Shown here one piece after another: positions 51,791 through 62,901 of a stretch of 64,000 nucleotides of DNA; positions within the stretch are counted from its first letter, which is position 1, and each line of letters starts with the position of its first letter. Under the pieces are notes generated by a model that saw nothing but the letters and a program-made list of their open reading frames with translations, made no database searches and had not been told where the DNA came from. The translations under genes were made by a program, and so were the position numbers. The stretch spans positions 186,001-250,000 of the forward strand of contig NZ_BDOQ01000006.1 of assembly GCF_003112435.1 (NCBI RefSeq). The letters are read 5' to 3'. This DNA comes from Novimethylophilus kurashikiensis (GTDB lineage Bacteria > Pseudomonadota > Gammaproteobacteria > Burkholderiales > Methylophilaceae).

Positions 51791-52805
51791 TGCTCCTTGC
51801 CGGCTGCGCTCTTGCCAGGCCCAGGCACAGCCTGGACAGTTCCAGCCACGACTCGCCTTGCGCCAGGCCCTTGTTAATCTTGTCGATCTCCGCCATTTTC
51901 AAGAGGGCGGCTTGCAAACGTTTCAACGATAGGCGCCCCAGCGCTTGTCGCATGAGGTTCTGGCGGTCGCCCCAAATTTTGGCCTGGCCGAATGCCGCGG
52001 TCAGGTCCATGCCTTGCGACTGCGCCGTCTTCACCTTGAGCGCCGCACGCAAGAGCCAGATGATGACCCCGAGCAAGGCCACAGGTTCCACGCCCTCGGC
52101 TTTCAAGCCCTCCAGCACGCGGGCCGTACGTGGCGCATCACCCGCCAGCATCGCGTCGCCGAGCTGGAAAGCATCGAATCGCGAGACGTTGAGCACGGCG
52201 TCGCGGATATGTTCCAGGCTCAATCGCCCCGGCGGATACAGCAAGCCCAGCTTACGGATTTCCTGATGGGCCGCGAGCAGGTTGCCTTCAACCTGGTTGG
52301 CGATGAACTCCAGCGCCTCGCTATCGGCCTGCTGCTGTTGTGCCGCAAGGCGGCGTCCGATCCATGCAGGGAGTTTCTCGGTTTCCACCGGCCAGATCTG
52401 AACCATTGCGCCGGTGTCTTCCAACACCTTGAACCACGCTCCCTGGTCGCGCTTTTCGATACGCGGCAGGGTAATCAGCGTCACCGTATCCGGGGGCAAG
52501 TCTCCAGCGTACTCCTGCAAGGCCTTGCTGCCATCCACGCCCGGCTTGCCCGAGGGAATATTGACCTCGACGAGACGCAAGCTGGAAAACAATGACAGGC
52601 TTTGGCTACTGGCGCGCAGCCGCTGCCAGTTGAAGCCGCGCTCGACGTTGTAAACCTCGCGCTCGCTGTAGCCGCGCTGGCGTGCCGCAACGCGAATAGC
52701 GTCTACCGCTTCGGTCACGCCTAACGGCTCGTCGCCCGACACCACGTAAAGCGGACGCAAGCCGCCTTCGAGATGCTGCGCAAGCTGTTCGGCAGCAACT
52801 TTCAT
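51774..52805 (-). CDS. holA: DNA polymerase III delta subunit
   Basis: HolA is the delta subunit of the clamp loader, which opens the beta ring. The 343-residue protein begins KVAAEQLAQHLEGGLRPLYV, contains GDEPLGVTEAVDAIR and the mid-domain EFIANQVEGNLLAAHQEIRK. Its ATG overlaps the lptE stop (TAATG). The last codons (SLAP, stop) lie in the right terminal repeat of the palindromic element, so the insertion may have set the present C-terminus. Confidence 0.94.
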   Translation of the reverse strand: MKVAAEQLAQHLEGGLRPLYVVSGDEPLGVTEAVDAIRVAARQRGYSEREVYNVERGFNWQRLRASSQSLSLFSSLRLVEVNIPSGKPGVDGSKALQEYAGDLPPDTVTLITLPRIEKRDQGAWFKVLEDTGAMVQIWPVETEKLPAWIGRRLAAQQQQADSEALEFIANQVEGNLLAAHQEIRKLGLLYPPGRLSLEHIRDAVLNVSRFDAFQLGDAMLAGDAPRTARVLEGLKAEGVEPVALLGVIIWLLRAALKVKTAQSQGMDLTAAFGQAKIWGDRQNLMRQALGRLSLKRLQAALLKMAEIDKINKGLAQGESWLELSRLCLGLARAQPARSKSLAP

Positions 52806-53311
52806 TACTGGGCGGGCGCCGCTTGTTTGCTCAAGCTGCCCACCCGGCGCAGGATTTCGCGTACTGCTTCGGCGCGCATGTCGCTGACCAGACGCTGCTC
52901 CTCAGCATCCTTCGCGAGAACCTGCGTATCGTCATACGAAAAATCGCGACGCTGCTCCACCGTTTGCGGAGGGCCCCAGTTTTCCGTGGGCGAATTCCTC
53001 ACGCGGAAGGTGGCGTTGTAAATCAATTCGTATTCACGCACGCGACCTTTGCCCGACAAGGACATAATGCGTTTTTCGTAGCGGTCGCCCATCAGTTCCA
53101 AAGCAGCCTGGGCATCCTCAGTGCTTTCCACCACCTTGACCCCGCCACCAGCCAACTGACGTTTGATGTCGCGCTGCATGGCCGGTGTGCCGCCTTGCAC
53201 GTAGATGGCATCGAACGGCAGCGACTCCATCTTGCGCAGATGAAAGCCGCAGGCCGTCGTCAGCACCAGCAGTGCCGGGACCAGCAGACGTTTGAACACA
53301 GAAAGTTGCAT
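52805..53311 (-). CDS. lptE: LPS assembly lipoprotein LptE
   Basis: LptE forms the outer-membrane plug-and-barrel translocon with LptD that puts lipopolysaccharide on the surface. The 168-residue protein has a lipoprotein signal (LLVPALLVLTTAC) followed by GFHLRKMESLPFDAIYVQGG, typical of the family. It lies between leuS and holA, with which it shares its ends, the conserved order. Confidence 0.93.
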   Translation of the reverse strand: MQLSVFKRLLVPALLVLTTACGFHLRKMESLPFDAIYVQGGTPAMQRDIKRQLAGGGVKVVESTEDAQAALELMGDRYEKRIMSLSGKGRVREYELIYNATFRVRNSPTENWGPPQTVEQRRDFSYDDTQVLAKDAEEQRLVSDMRAEAVREILRRVGSLSKQAAPAQ

Positions 53312-53314
53312 GAG

Positions 53315-55945
<2,631 letters not shown>

Positions 55946-56068
55946 TTAAAAGAGTTAAATTATACCCGCGGGCGATTGGTTGATGGGAAAGCCTACCGTA
56001 TAATCCGAAAAATTCGCGTTACCAGTAGTCAATTTCCACCTTTCGGCAAGACAACCTCAGGATCCCGC

Positions 56069-56947
56069 ATGTCTAAACAACATCCTGTCATCGCAGTTAC
56101 AGGCTCCTCCGGTGCCGGCACGACCACCGTCAAGCGTGCGTTCGAGCACATCTTCCGCCGCGAGGAGATCAACGCCGCCTTTATCGAGGGCGACAGCTTC
56201 TACAGCCACACCCGCGCCGAATTCCGCGCCGCGGTCGAAACCGCCGATAAAGCCGGCAAACCCGCGCCCAGCCACTTCGGCCCACAGGTCAACCATTTCG
56301 ACAAGCTGGAAGAATGCTTCCGCAGCTACGGCGAAACCGGCACATGCCAGCGCCGCTATTACATTCGAGACCGCCAAAGCGCTGCCGAGTATTCAACTCC
56401 TGAGCGCACCTTGAAAGTCGGCGAGTTCACGCAATGGGAGACTATTCCCGCGGGTTCGGACCTGCTGTTTTATGAAGGGCTGCATGGCGGTGTGGTGACC
56501 GATACCGTCAACGTGGCCCAGTATGCCGATCTGCTTGTGGGTGTCGTACCGGTCGTCAACCTGGAATGGATTCAGAAGATCCACCGCGATTGCAAGGAAC
56601 GCGGCTATTCGCCGGAAGCGGTGACGCACACCATCATGCGCCGCATGCGCGACTACGTGGACTATATGACGCCACAGTTTTCGCGCACGCACATCAATTT
56701 CCAGCGCATCGCCACAGTCGACACCTCCAATCCGTTCATCGCACGCGAAATCCCCACGGCGGACGAGAGCTTCATCGTCATTCGCTTCAACGATCCAAAA
56801 CTGGCGGATTTCGACAACCTGCTCGCCTTGCTTAAGGATTCTTTCATGTCTCGGCCCAACACCATCGTGGTGCCCGGCGGCAAGATGGGCATGGCGATGG
56901 AGTTAATCCTGACCCCGATGATCAACGAGTTGCTCGAACGACGCTAA
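56069..56947 (+). CDS. prkB: phosphoribulokinase, class I
   Basis: Phosphoribulokinase makes ribulose-1,5-bisphosphate, the CO2 acceptor of Rubisco, and is diagnostic of the Calvin cycle. The 292-residue bacterial form has the P-loop VTGSSGAGTTTVKRAF and NAAFIEGDSFYSHTRAEF. It lacks the paired redox cysteines of the plant enzyme. The ATG at 56069 (MSKQHPVIAV) fits the family. No Rubisco gene is in the window, so the rest of the cycle must be encoded elsewhere. Confidence 0.95.
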   Translation: MSKQHPVIAVTGSSGAGTTTVKRAFEHIFRREEINAAFIEGDSFYSHTRAEFRAAVETADKAGKPAPSHFGPQVNHFDKLEECFRSYGETGTCQRRYYIRDRQSAAEYSTPERTLKVGEFTQWETIPAGSDLLFYEGLHGGVVTDTVNVAQYADLLVGVVPVVNLEWIQKIHRDCKERGYSPEAVTHTIMRRMRDYVDYMTPQFSRTHINFQRIATVDTSNPFIAREIPTADESFIVIRFNDPKLADFDNLLALLKDSFMSRPNTIVVPGGKMGMAMELILTPMINELLERR

Positions 56948-56959
56948 GCCTCGAGACGC

Positions 56960-56994
56960 AATAAAAAAGCCCGCGATTGCGGGCTTTTTTATTG
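56960..56994. terminator. bidirectional terminator after prkB
   Basis: AATAAAAAAGCCCGC, GATT, GCGGGCTTTTTTATT is symmetrical, between convergent prkB and the membrane-protein gene. Confidence 0.9.
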
Positions 56995-57008
56995 CATGCA
57001 AGCCTGGT

Positions 57009-57725
57009 TCAAGCCACGGCTTCCTGCGCAAAGATATCCTTGTAGCTCACATACAGCGAAGCCGTCAGGGTCGGGATCATCACCAGCAACCCTAGGCCCA
57101 GCGGAATAGCGGCCAGGATGAACAGCACCATGGAAATCAATCCGTAAAGGGTAAAAGCCCCAAGGTTGTTCAAACACGCATTGAAACTGAGCTTCATGGC
57201 TTCTACAGCGCTCATGCCGTGAAAAATCACCAGCGTCGGCGCAAACCAGTAGGCCATCACCAGCGGAATCAGCAGCGCCAATGCCAGCAAGGCAGCGAGT
57301 AACATGCCGCCGCTCGCCTCAGGTGTTTCGTGCTGGTTCGCCATATCGTGCAAACCTTCGCTCATGACGGTGCCGCCGGTCGTGACGAACACCAATCCGG
57401 CGACCACGATGATACCCACCAGGTACAAACCACCGACGGTAATGAGTTGCGAGGTATTTTGCTTGAAGCCGGCGAACAGATGGTTGATTTCCAGTTCCTC
57501 GCCGCTTTCCAGCGCCTGGCATCCCAACATGAAGCCCGCCATGAATACCGGCGCCAACAAGTTGAGAATGATGGGACCGACGGGCGGCACCAGCGAGAGC
57601 ACCATGCCCAGCAGCAGGTAGACGAAAAACAGGGTGATCCAGATCACCGGGTTCATGCGAAACAGGTCGAAACCGCCGCGTATCCATTGCCAGCCGTGCG
57701 AGGCCGTCACTTTTTTTACTTCCAT
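57009..57725 (-). CDS. BPSS1780 family membrane protein
   Basis: This protein of about 238 residues has five or six membrane helices and a conserved opening, KKVTASHGWQWIRGGFDLFR. It matches the betaproteobacterial BPSS1780-type membrane family, of unknown function. Helices include PVIWITLFFVYLLLGMVLSL and LITVGGLYLVGIIVVAGLVF. The second Met (57725) is the likely start; the first is at 57740. It overlaps nothing and is the last gene of the LOG-DUF2782-thrB run. Confidence 0.75.
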   Translation of the reverse strand: MEVKKVTASHGWQWIRGGFDLFRMNPVIWITLFFVYLLLGMVLSLVPPVGPIILNLLAPVFMAGFMLGCQALESGEELEINHLFAGFKQNTSQLITVGGLYLVGIIVVAGLVFVTTGGTVMSEGLHDMANQHETPEASGGMLLAALLALALLIPLVMAYWFAPTLVIFHGMSAVEAMKLSFNACLNNLGAFTLYGLISMVLFILAAIPLGLGLLVMIPTLTASLYVSYKDIFAQEAVA

Positions 57726-57741
57726 GATTTTTCCGTTCAAA

Positions 57742-58692
57742 TCAGCCCCATACGCGAGCGATGGCAGCTTGGTCGTTGATTCTGGATTCTAGCACCCGGC
57801 GGAAATGGCCGGGGTCTTTGGCGTGGGTCATTTCGCCGGGTTGCGGGAAATGGAAATCGTACAACCGCGACAGCCAGAACCTGAGCGCCCCGGCACGCAG
57901 CAATGCAGGCCATGCCATGCGTTCAGCTTCCGACAACGGCCGCACTCGCTGATAAGCCGCAAGCATGGCTTGCAGCCTGGCTTCGTCCAACGAACCATCG
58001 GCGTGCACGCACCAATCGTTGACGGTAATCGCGAGGTCGTAGGCCAGTACGTCGTTGCAGGCATAGTAGAAATCGATGGCACCGCCCAGGGTATCGCCGT
58101 CGAACAATACGTTGTCCCTAAACAGGTCGGCATGAATCACACCGCGCGGGAGATCAAGATCCTTGAAGCGAGCCTGGAAGGTCAGTTCCTCCACCAGCAA
58201 CTCACGTTCGTCGGCATTCAACATCGGGAGGACGGCCTGCGCCGTCACGTTCCACCAGTGCGGGCCACGGGGATTATCCATGTGCGCCGGAAAACTTTGC
58301 CCCGCTAGATGCATACGTGCAAGGAAAGCGCCCACTTCGGCGCAATGTACCGGCTGGGGCTCTTCCAACGACGCGCCGCGCAAGCAGCTTACCAATGCGG
58401 CCGGCTTGCCGTTGAGCATATCCACGAACGCTCCGCCGTTGCTCGCCACTGGCTGCGGGCAAGGAATGCCGTGCTGTGCCAGGTGCGCCATCAAGTCGAG
58501 GAAATACGGCAACTCTTCCAGCGTGTTCTTTTCGAACAGCGTCAGCACATAGCGACCGCTTTCGGTCGTGACGAAGTAATTGGTGTTGGTGATGCCCGAA
58601 GCAATACCCTTGAGGTCGAGCAACGCGCCCAGGGCATAGTTCTGCAGCCAACCCCGCAGTTGCTCAGGGGTTACGGTAGTAAAAACTGACAT
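57742..58692 (-). CDS. thrB: homoserine kinase, aminoglycoside-phosphotransferase type
   Basis: This form of ThrB phosphorylates homoserine in threonine synthesis and is not related to the GHMP-type enzyme of E. coli. The 316-residue protein begins FTTVTPEQLRGWLQNYALG and has the catalytic loop RGVIHADLFRDNVLFDGD and the metal motif GAIDFYYACNDVLAYDLAI. The order polA/DUF2782/thrB is a known betaproteobacterial arrangement, which supports the call. Confidence 0.93.
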   Translation of the reverse strand: MSVFTTVTPEQLRGWLQNYALGALLDLKGIASGITNTNYFVTTESGRYVLTLFEKNTLEELPYFLDLMAHLAQHGIPCPQPVASNGGAFVDMLNGKPAALVSCLRGASLEEPQPVHCAEVGAFLARMHLAGQSFPAHMDNPRGPHWWNVTAQAVLPMLNADERELLVEELTFQARFKDLDLPRGVIHADLFRDNVLFDGDTLGGAIDFYYACNDVLAYDLAITVNDWCVHADGSLDEARLQAMLAAYQRVRPLSEAERMAWPALLRAGALRFWLSRLYDFHFPQPGEMTHAKDPGHFRRVLESRINDQAAIARVWG

Positions 58693-58758
58693 GAATGGAA
58701 GACGAGAATATTCAATCGCCGAGCCGCATTATCGCGACCCGGCGAGAAGAAGTGATGG

Positions 58759-59115
58759 CTAGAATCGGAACAACACCCATTGAGGAACAGACACACGCTC
58801 GCCGGGACCGTCCATGCGTGCCCAACCGCCGTCCACGCTTTCCTTGACGAGGTAGTACGGCACGCCGTGCGACGGCGTGACTTTCTGCATGTACAACTGA
58901 CCGTTGATGCGATATTCCTCGATGGTGTCTTCACCGCGCTTGATAATGGTCACTTGCGGCTCGGTATTGGCATCCGGTTCGAAGCCTGCGGGCGGAGGCG
59001 GCGGCTCCGGCACTGGTTCAAGTGCAGGCGGCTTGGCATCCGCAGCAGCGGCCATCAGCGGCGTAGCGAGTGCTAGCACAGCCAGCATCGAACGAAAACG
59101 GGTTAGGTAACGCAT
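58759..59115 (-). CDS. DUF2782 domain-containing protein
   Basis: This 118-residue exported protein has a signal peptide (SMLAVLALATPLMAAAA) and a proline-rich linker (EPVPEPPPPPAGFEP). The DUF2782 domain follows (VTIIKRGEDTIEEYRINGQL, then YYLVKESVDGGW). The family is small, periplasmic and of unknown function. It commonly lies between polA and thrB, as here. Confidence 0.88.
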   Translation of the reverse strand: MRYLTRFRSMLAVLALATPLMAAAADAKPPALEPVPEPPPPPAGFEPDANTEPQVTIIKRGEDTIEEYRINGQLYMQKVTPSHGVPYYLVKESVDGGWARMDGPGERVSVPQWVLFRF

Positions 59116-59207
59116 ATCGACCTCGTCGGTAAGTCCTGATTATTTGTTTGATTCTAGCAGAAAGCGAAATATCCCGCGGCGCGCATCAAGGAATAGCTGC
59201 GCCGGAT

Positions 59208-59936
59208 TTACAGGTTGAGCTGGATTTCGCGCTCGCTGGCCGAAGGTTCGAACCCGCGCGACTCGTAATGCTTGAAGATGGCCTCGACCACGTGCTTGGG
59301 CTCGTCGATAACCTGGATCAACCCCATGTCCGAGGGGTCGATCATTTTTTCTTCCACCATGGCGTTGCGGAACCAATCCAGCATGCCGCGCCAGAACGGC
59401 TCATGCACGAGAATGATGGGGATCTTGCGCGTCTTGCCGGTTTGAATCAGGGTAAGCGCCTCCATCAGTTCATCCATGGTGCCGAAACCGCCGGGCAGCA
59501 CGACGTAGGCCGAGGCGAACTTGACGAACATGACCTTGCGCGCAAAAAAGTGCTGAAAGGTCTGGCTGATGTCTTGATAAGGATTGGTGTGCTGCTCGTG
59601 CGGCAGCTGGATATTGAGGCCGACGCTGGGCGACTTACCGCCGAATGCCCCTTTGTTGCCGGCTTCCATGATGCCGGGGCCGCCCCCGGTAATCACGCTG
59701 AATCCTGCATCGGACAACTCGCGTGCAATTTCCTCAGCCAGTTTGTAGTAAGGGCTATCGGCCTTAATGCGGGCGCTGCCGAAGATGGATACCGCAGGGC
59801 TGATGTTTTTCAGGCGCTCTGTGGCATCGACGAATTCTGCCATAATCTCGAACACGCGCCAGGATTCGCGCGCCGAGGTTTCGCGGGCCAAGACTTCTGC
59901 ATCCGTGGTTTTTGGCAGCTTATCTTCGGCTGACAT
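59208..59936 (-). CDS. LOG family nucleotide-processing protein
   Basis: This 242-residue Rossmann-fold protein of the TIGR00730/LOG family has the two signature motifs GGGPGIMEAGNKGAFGG and PGGFGTMDELMEALTL. Family members cleave nucleoside 5'-monophosphates to free bases; plant relatives make active cytokinins. Which nucleotide it uses here is unknown. Its start is only 19 bases from the divergent polA start. Confidence 0.9.
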   Translation of the reverse strand: MSAEDKLPKTTDAEVLARETSARESWRVFEIMAEFVDATERLKNISPAVSIFGSARIKADSPYYKLAEEIARELSDAGFSVITGGGPGIMEAGNKGAFGGKSPSVGLNIQLPHEQHTNPYQDISQTFQHFFARKVMFVKFASAYVVLPGGFGTMDELMEALTLIQTGKTRKIPIILVHEPFWRGMLDWFRNAMVEEKMIDPSDMGLIQVIDEPKHVVEAIFKHYESRGFEPSASEREIQLNL

Positions 59937-59955
59937 TTTGAGGCCTCATTCCTAA

Positions 59956-62679
59956 ATGAAAACATTATTGCTGGTAGACGGTTCGTCCTATCTTTACCGC
60001 GCATTTCACGCCCTGCCCGACCTGCGCAACAAACATAACGAGCCGACGGGCGCCATCTACGGTGTGCTGAATATGCTGCGGCGCCTGCACAAGGACTATC
60101 CGGCCGATTATAGCGCCTGCGTGTTCGACGCCAAAGGCAAAACCTTCCGCGACGACCTCTACCCGGAATACAAGGCCCATCGTCCGCCCATGCCAGACGA
60201 CTTGTCGCGCCAGATTCCGCCGTTGCTGGAAGCGATCACGGCCATGGGCTGGCCGTTGCTCATGGTCGACGGCGTCGAAGCCGACGACGTGATTGCCACT
60301 CTGGCTTGCCAAGCCCGCGCTCAAGGCCTCCGCACCGTCATTTCCACCGGCGACAAGGACCTCGCCCAACTGGTCAATTGCGACGTCACCCTAGTCAACA
60401 CCATGACCAACGAAGTGCTGGACGAAGCCGGAGTGATCGGCAAATTCGGCTTGCCTCCTAACCTGATCGTGGATTACCTGACGCTGGTGGGCGACGCGGT
60501 GGATAACGTACCCGGCGTGGAAAAATGCGGCCCCAAGACCGCCGTGAAATGGCTCTCCCAGCATGGCACGCTGGACAATCTGGTCGAGAATGCCCATCAG
60601 ATCACCGGTGTAGTCGGCGAGAATCTGCGCAAGGCGCTGGACTGGCTGCCGATGGGGCGCCAGTTGATTACCGTCAAATGTGACGTCGAACTACCCGTCA
60701 CCATAGATGGGCTAACCCATCCCGAACCCGATCGCACCAAGCTCGCCGAGTTGTTCGAGCGTTTCGAATTCAAGACCTGGCTGCGGGAATTGGGCAATGC
60801 CGGAGAAACACCAGCGGCGCCCCCACCTATTGCAGAATCGGGCCAGATGGGTCTTTTTGCAGAGAGCCAAGCTGCACGCGAGTACGAAACCATCCTCACC
60901 GAGGCCGAACTAGAACGCTGGCTGGAGAAACTGCAGCAAGCCTCGCTGATCTGCTTCGACACCGAAACAACAAGCCTGGAACGCATGGACGCCGCACTGG
61001 TCGGCATGTCGTTCGCCGTGTGCTGCCACGAAGCCGCTTACCTGCCCCTTGCCCATCGCTATGCCGGCGCTCCGCAGCAGCTGGATTTCGATACCACGCT
61101 TGCCCGCATCAAGCCGCTGCTGGAAAACCCGAACGTACTCAAGGTGGGCCAAAATCTTAAGTACGACAAGCATGTGCTCGCCAACCATGGTATTCAACTG
61201 AACGGCATCGCTCACGACACTCTGTTGCAATCCTACGTTCTGGAAAGTCATCGCACCCACGACATGGACTCCTTGGCGATGCGCCATCTGGGCGTCAAGA
61301 CCATCACGTTTGAAGAAGTCGCGGGCAAGGGGGCCAAGCAGGTCGGCTTCGATCAAGTCGCCATCGAGCAGGCCGGCGAATATGCAGCCGAGGACGCCGA
61401 TGTCACCATGCAACTGCACGAGGCGCTCTATCCGCAAATTGCGGCCGATAAAAAACTCGAACACGTGTACCGCACCATCGAGATGCCACTCCTGGATATC
61501 CTCTACGATATCGAGCGTTACGGCGTACTGATCGATACCAAGATGCTACAGGCCCAGAGCCACGAACTGGGTCAGAAGCTGATCGAACTCGAACAAAAGG
61601 CCCACGCCCTGGCCGGTCAGCCGTTCAACCTGGGATCGCCCAAGCAGTTGCAGAAAATCCTGTTCGGCAAGCTCGGCATCAAGCCGCTCAAGAAAACGCC
61701 GTCCGGCGCGCCTTCCACCGATGAGGACGTGCTGCAGGAACTAGCGCTCGACCATCCGCTCCCCAAGGTGCTATTGGAATATCGCGGCTTGTCCAAGCTC
61801 AAGTCGACTTACACGGACAAGCTGCCCAAGATGGTGGATAGCAAAACCGGGCGCGTGCACACCAATTACAGCCAGGCAGTGGCCGTGACCGGGCGTCTCG
61901 CCAGCTCCGACCCCAATCTGCAGAACATCCCCGTCCGTACCGCAGAAGGTCGCCGCATCCGCGAAGCCTTCATCGCACCGCCCGGACACAGCATTATCTC
62001 GGCCGACTATTCGCAGATCGAACTCCGTATCATGGCGCATTTGTCGCAGGATGCCGGTTTGCTCAAGGCCTTTGCCGAGCGCCAGGATATTCACCGCGCC
62101 ACTGCCGCGGAAATCTTCGGGGTGGAGCCCGAAGCTGTCAGCAACGAACAGCGTCGCTATGCCAAGGTCATCAACTTCGGCCTCATCTACGGCATGAGCG
62201 CGTTCGGCCTGGCACAGAACCTCAATATCGAACGTAGTGCCGCGCAGAGCTACATCGACCGCTATTTCGCACGCTATCCTGGGGTCGCCGATTACATGCA
62301 GCGCACCCGCACCGAAGCCAAGATGAACGGCTACGTCGAAACGCTGTTCGGCCGCCGCCTGTGGGTGCCGGAGATCAACAGCCCCAACGGCATGCGCCGC
62401 CAGGGTGCCGAACGCGCCGCCATCAACGCCCCAATGCAAGGCACTGCCGCCGACCTCATCAAGTTGGCCATGATTGCCGTGCACGGCTGGCTCAAGTCGC
62501 AGAACATCGGCACGCGCATCGTCATGCAGGTGCATGACGAATTGGTGCTCGAAGTACCGGCTGGCGAACTCGAATTAATCCGCCAAGAACTCCCGCGGTT
62601 GATGAACGGCGTCGCCAAGCTGGACGTGCCTCTCGAGGTTGAACTGGGGGTTGGCCCCAACTGGGAAAGCGCCCACTGA
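59956..62679 (+). CDS. polA: DNA polymerase I
   Basis: PolA fills gaps and removes RNA primers. The 907-residue protein has the 5'-3' exonuclease domain (about 1-290, LLLVDGSSYLYRAFHAL), an intact 3'-5' proofreading domain (about 310-500, CFDTETTSLERMDAALVGM) and the polymerase domain. The last shows SADYSQIELRIMAHLS, RRYAKVINFGLIYGMSAFG and QVHDELVLEVP. All three activities appear preserved. Confidence 0.97.
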   Translation: MKTLLLVDGSSYLYRAFHALPDLRNKHNEPTGAIYGVLNMLRRLHKDYPADYSACVFDAKGKTFRDDLYPEYKAHRPPMPDDLSRQIPPLLEAITAMGWPLLMVDGVEADDVIATLACQARAQGLRTVISTGDKDLAQLVNCDVTLVNTMTNEVLDEAGVIGKFGLPPNLIVDYLTLVGDAVDNVPGVEKCGPKTAVKWLSQHGTLDNLVENAHQITGVVGENLRKALDWLPMGRQLITVKCDVELPVTIDGLTHPEPDRTKLAELFERFEFKTWLRELGNAGETPAAPPPIAESGQMGLFAESQAAREYETILTEAELERWLEKLQQASLICFDTETTSLERMDAALVGMSFAVCCHEAAYLPLAHRYAGAPQQLDFDTTLARIKPLLENPNVLKVGQNLKYDKHVLANHGIQLNGIAHDTLLQSYVLESHRTHDMDSLAMRHLGVKTITFEEVAGKGAKQVGFDQVAIEQAGEYAAEDADVTMQLHEALYPQIAADKKLEHVYRTIEMPLLDILYDIERYGVLIDTKMLQAQSHELGQKLIELEQKAHALAGQPFNLGSPKQLQKILFGKLGIKPLKKTPSGAPSTDEDVLQELALDHPLPKVLLEYRGLSKLKSTYTDKLPKMVDSKTGRVHTNYSQAVAVTGRLASSDPNLQNIPVRTAEGRRIREAFIAPPGHSIISADYSQIELRIMAHLSQDAGLLKAFAERQDIHRATAAEIFGVEPEAVSNEQRRYAKVINFGLIYGMSAFGLAQNLNIERSAAQSYIDRYFARYPGVADYMQRTRTEAKMNGYVETLFGRRLWVPEINSPNGMRRQGAERAAINAPMQGTAADLIKLAMIAVHGWLKSQNIGTRIVMQVHDELVLEVPAGELELIRQELPRLMNGVAKLDVPLEVELGVGPNWESAH

Positions 62680-62901
62680 CCCATCTACTCCCAAAGTACT
62701 ATCGACAAACCATTTGCCGTTCTGTCTAATGCAAAAGAAGGTCGCATCAGCACCTTCTAATCATTCCTAATAAGAACTACTCACGAGAGGAGCCGTGTGG
62801 ATTTGCCACGCCGGCCATCCATTCGGTTCCCCTGTCAGGTAGCAATAAAACGACAAGATACGACAGTAATGCAATGGCAACGGCCAGGGGAGATCGATAT
62901 C

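Noticed and set aside
62680-62901. Sigma-28 flagellar promoter before the Aer-like gene
   Set aside because: TAAA at about 62846 has no good GCCGATAA partner at the right distance. A small hairpin near 62735 has no T-run.
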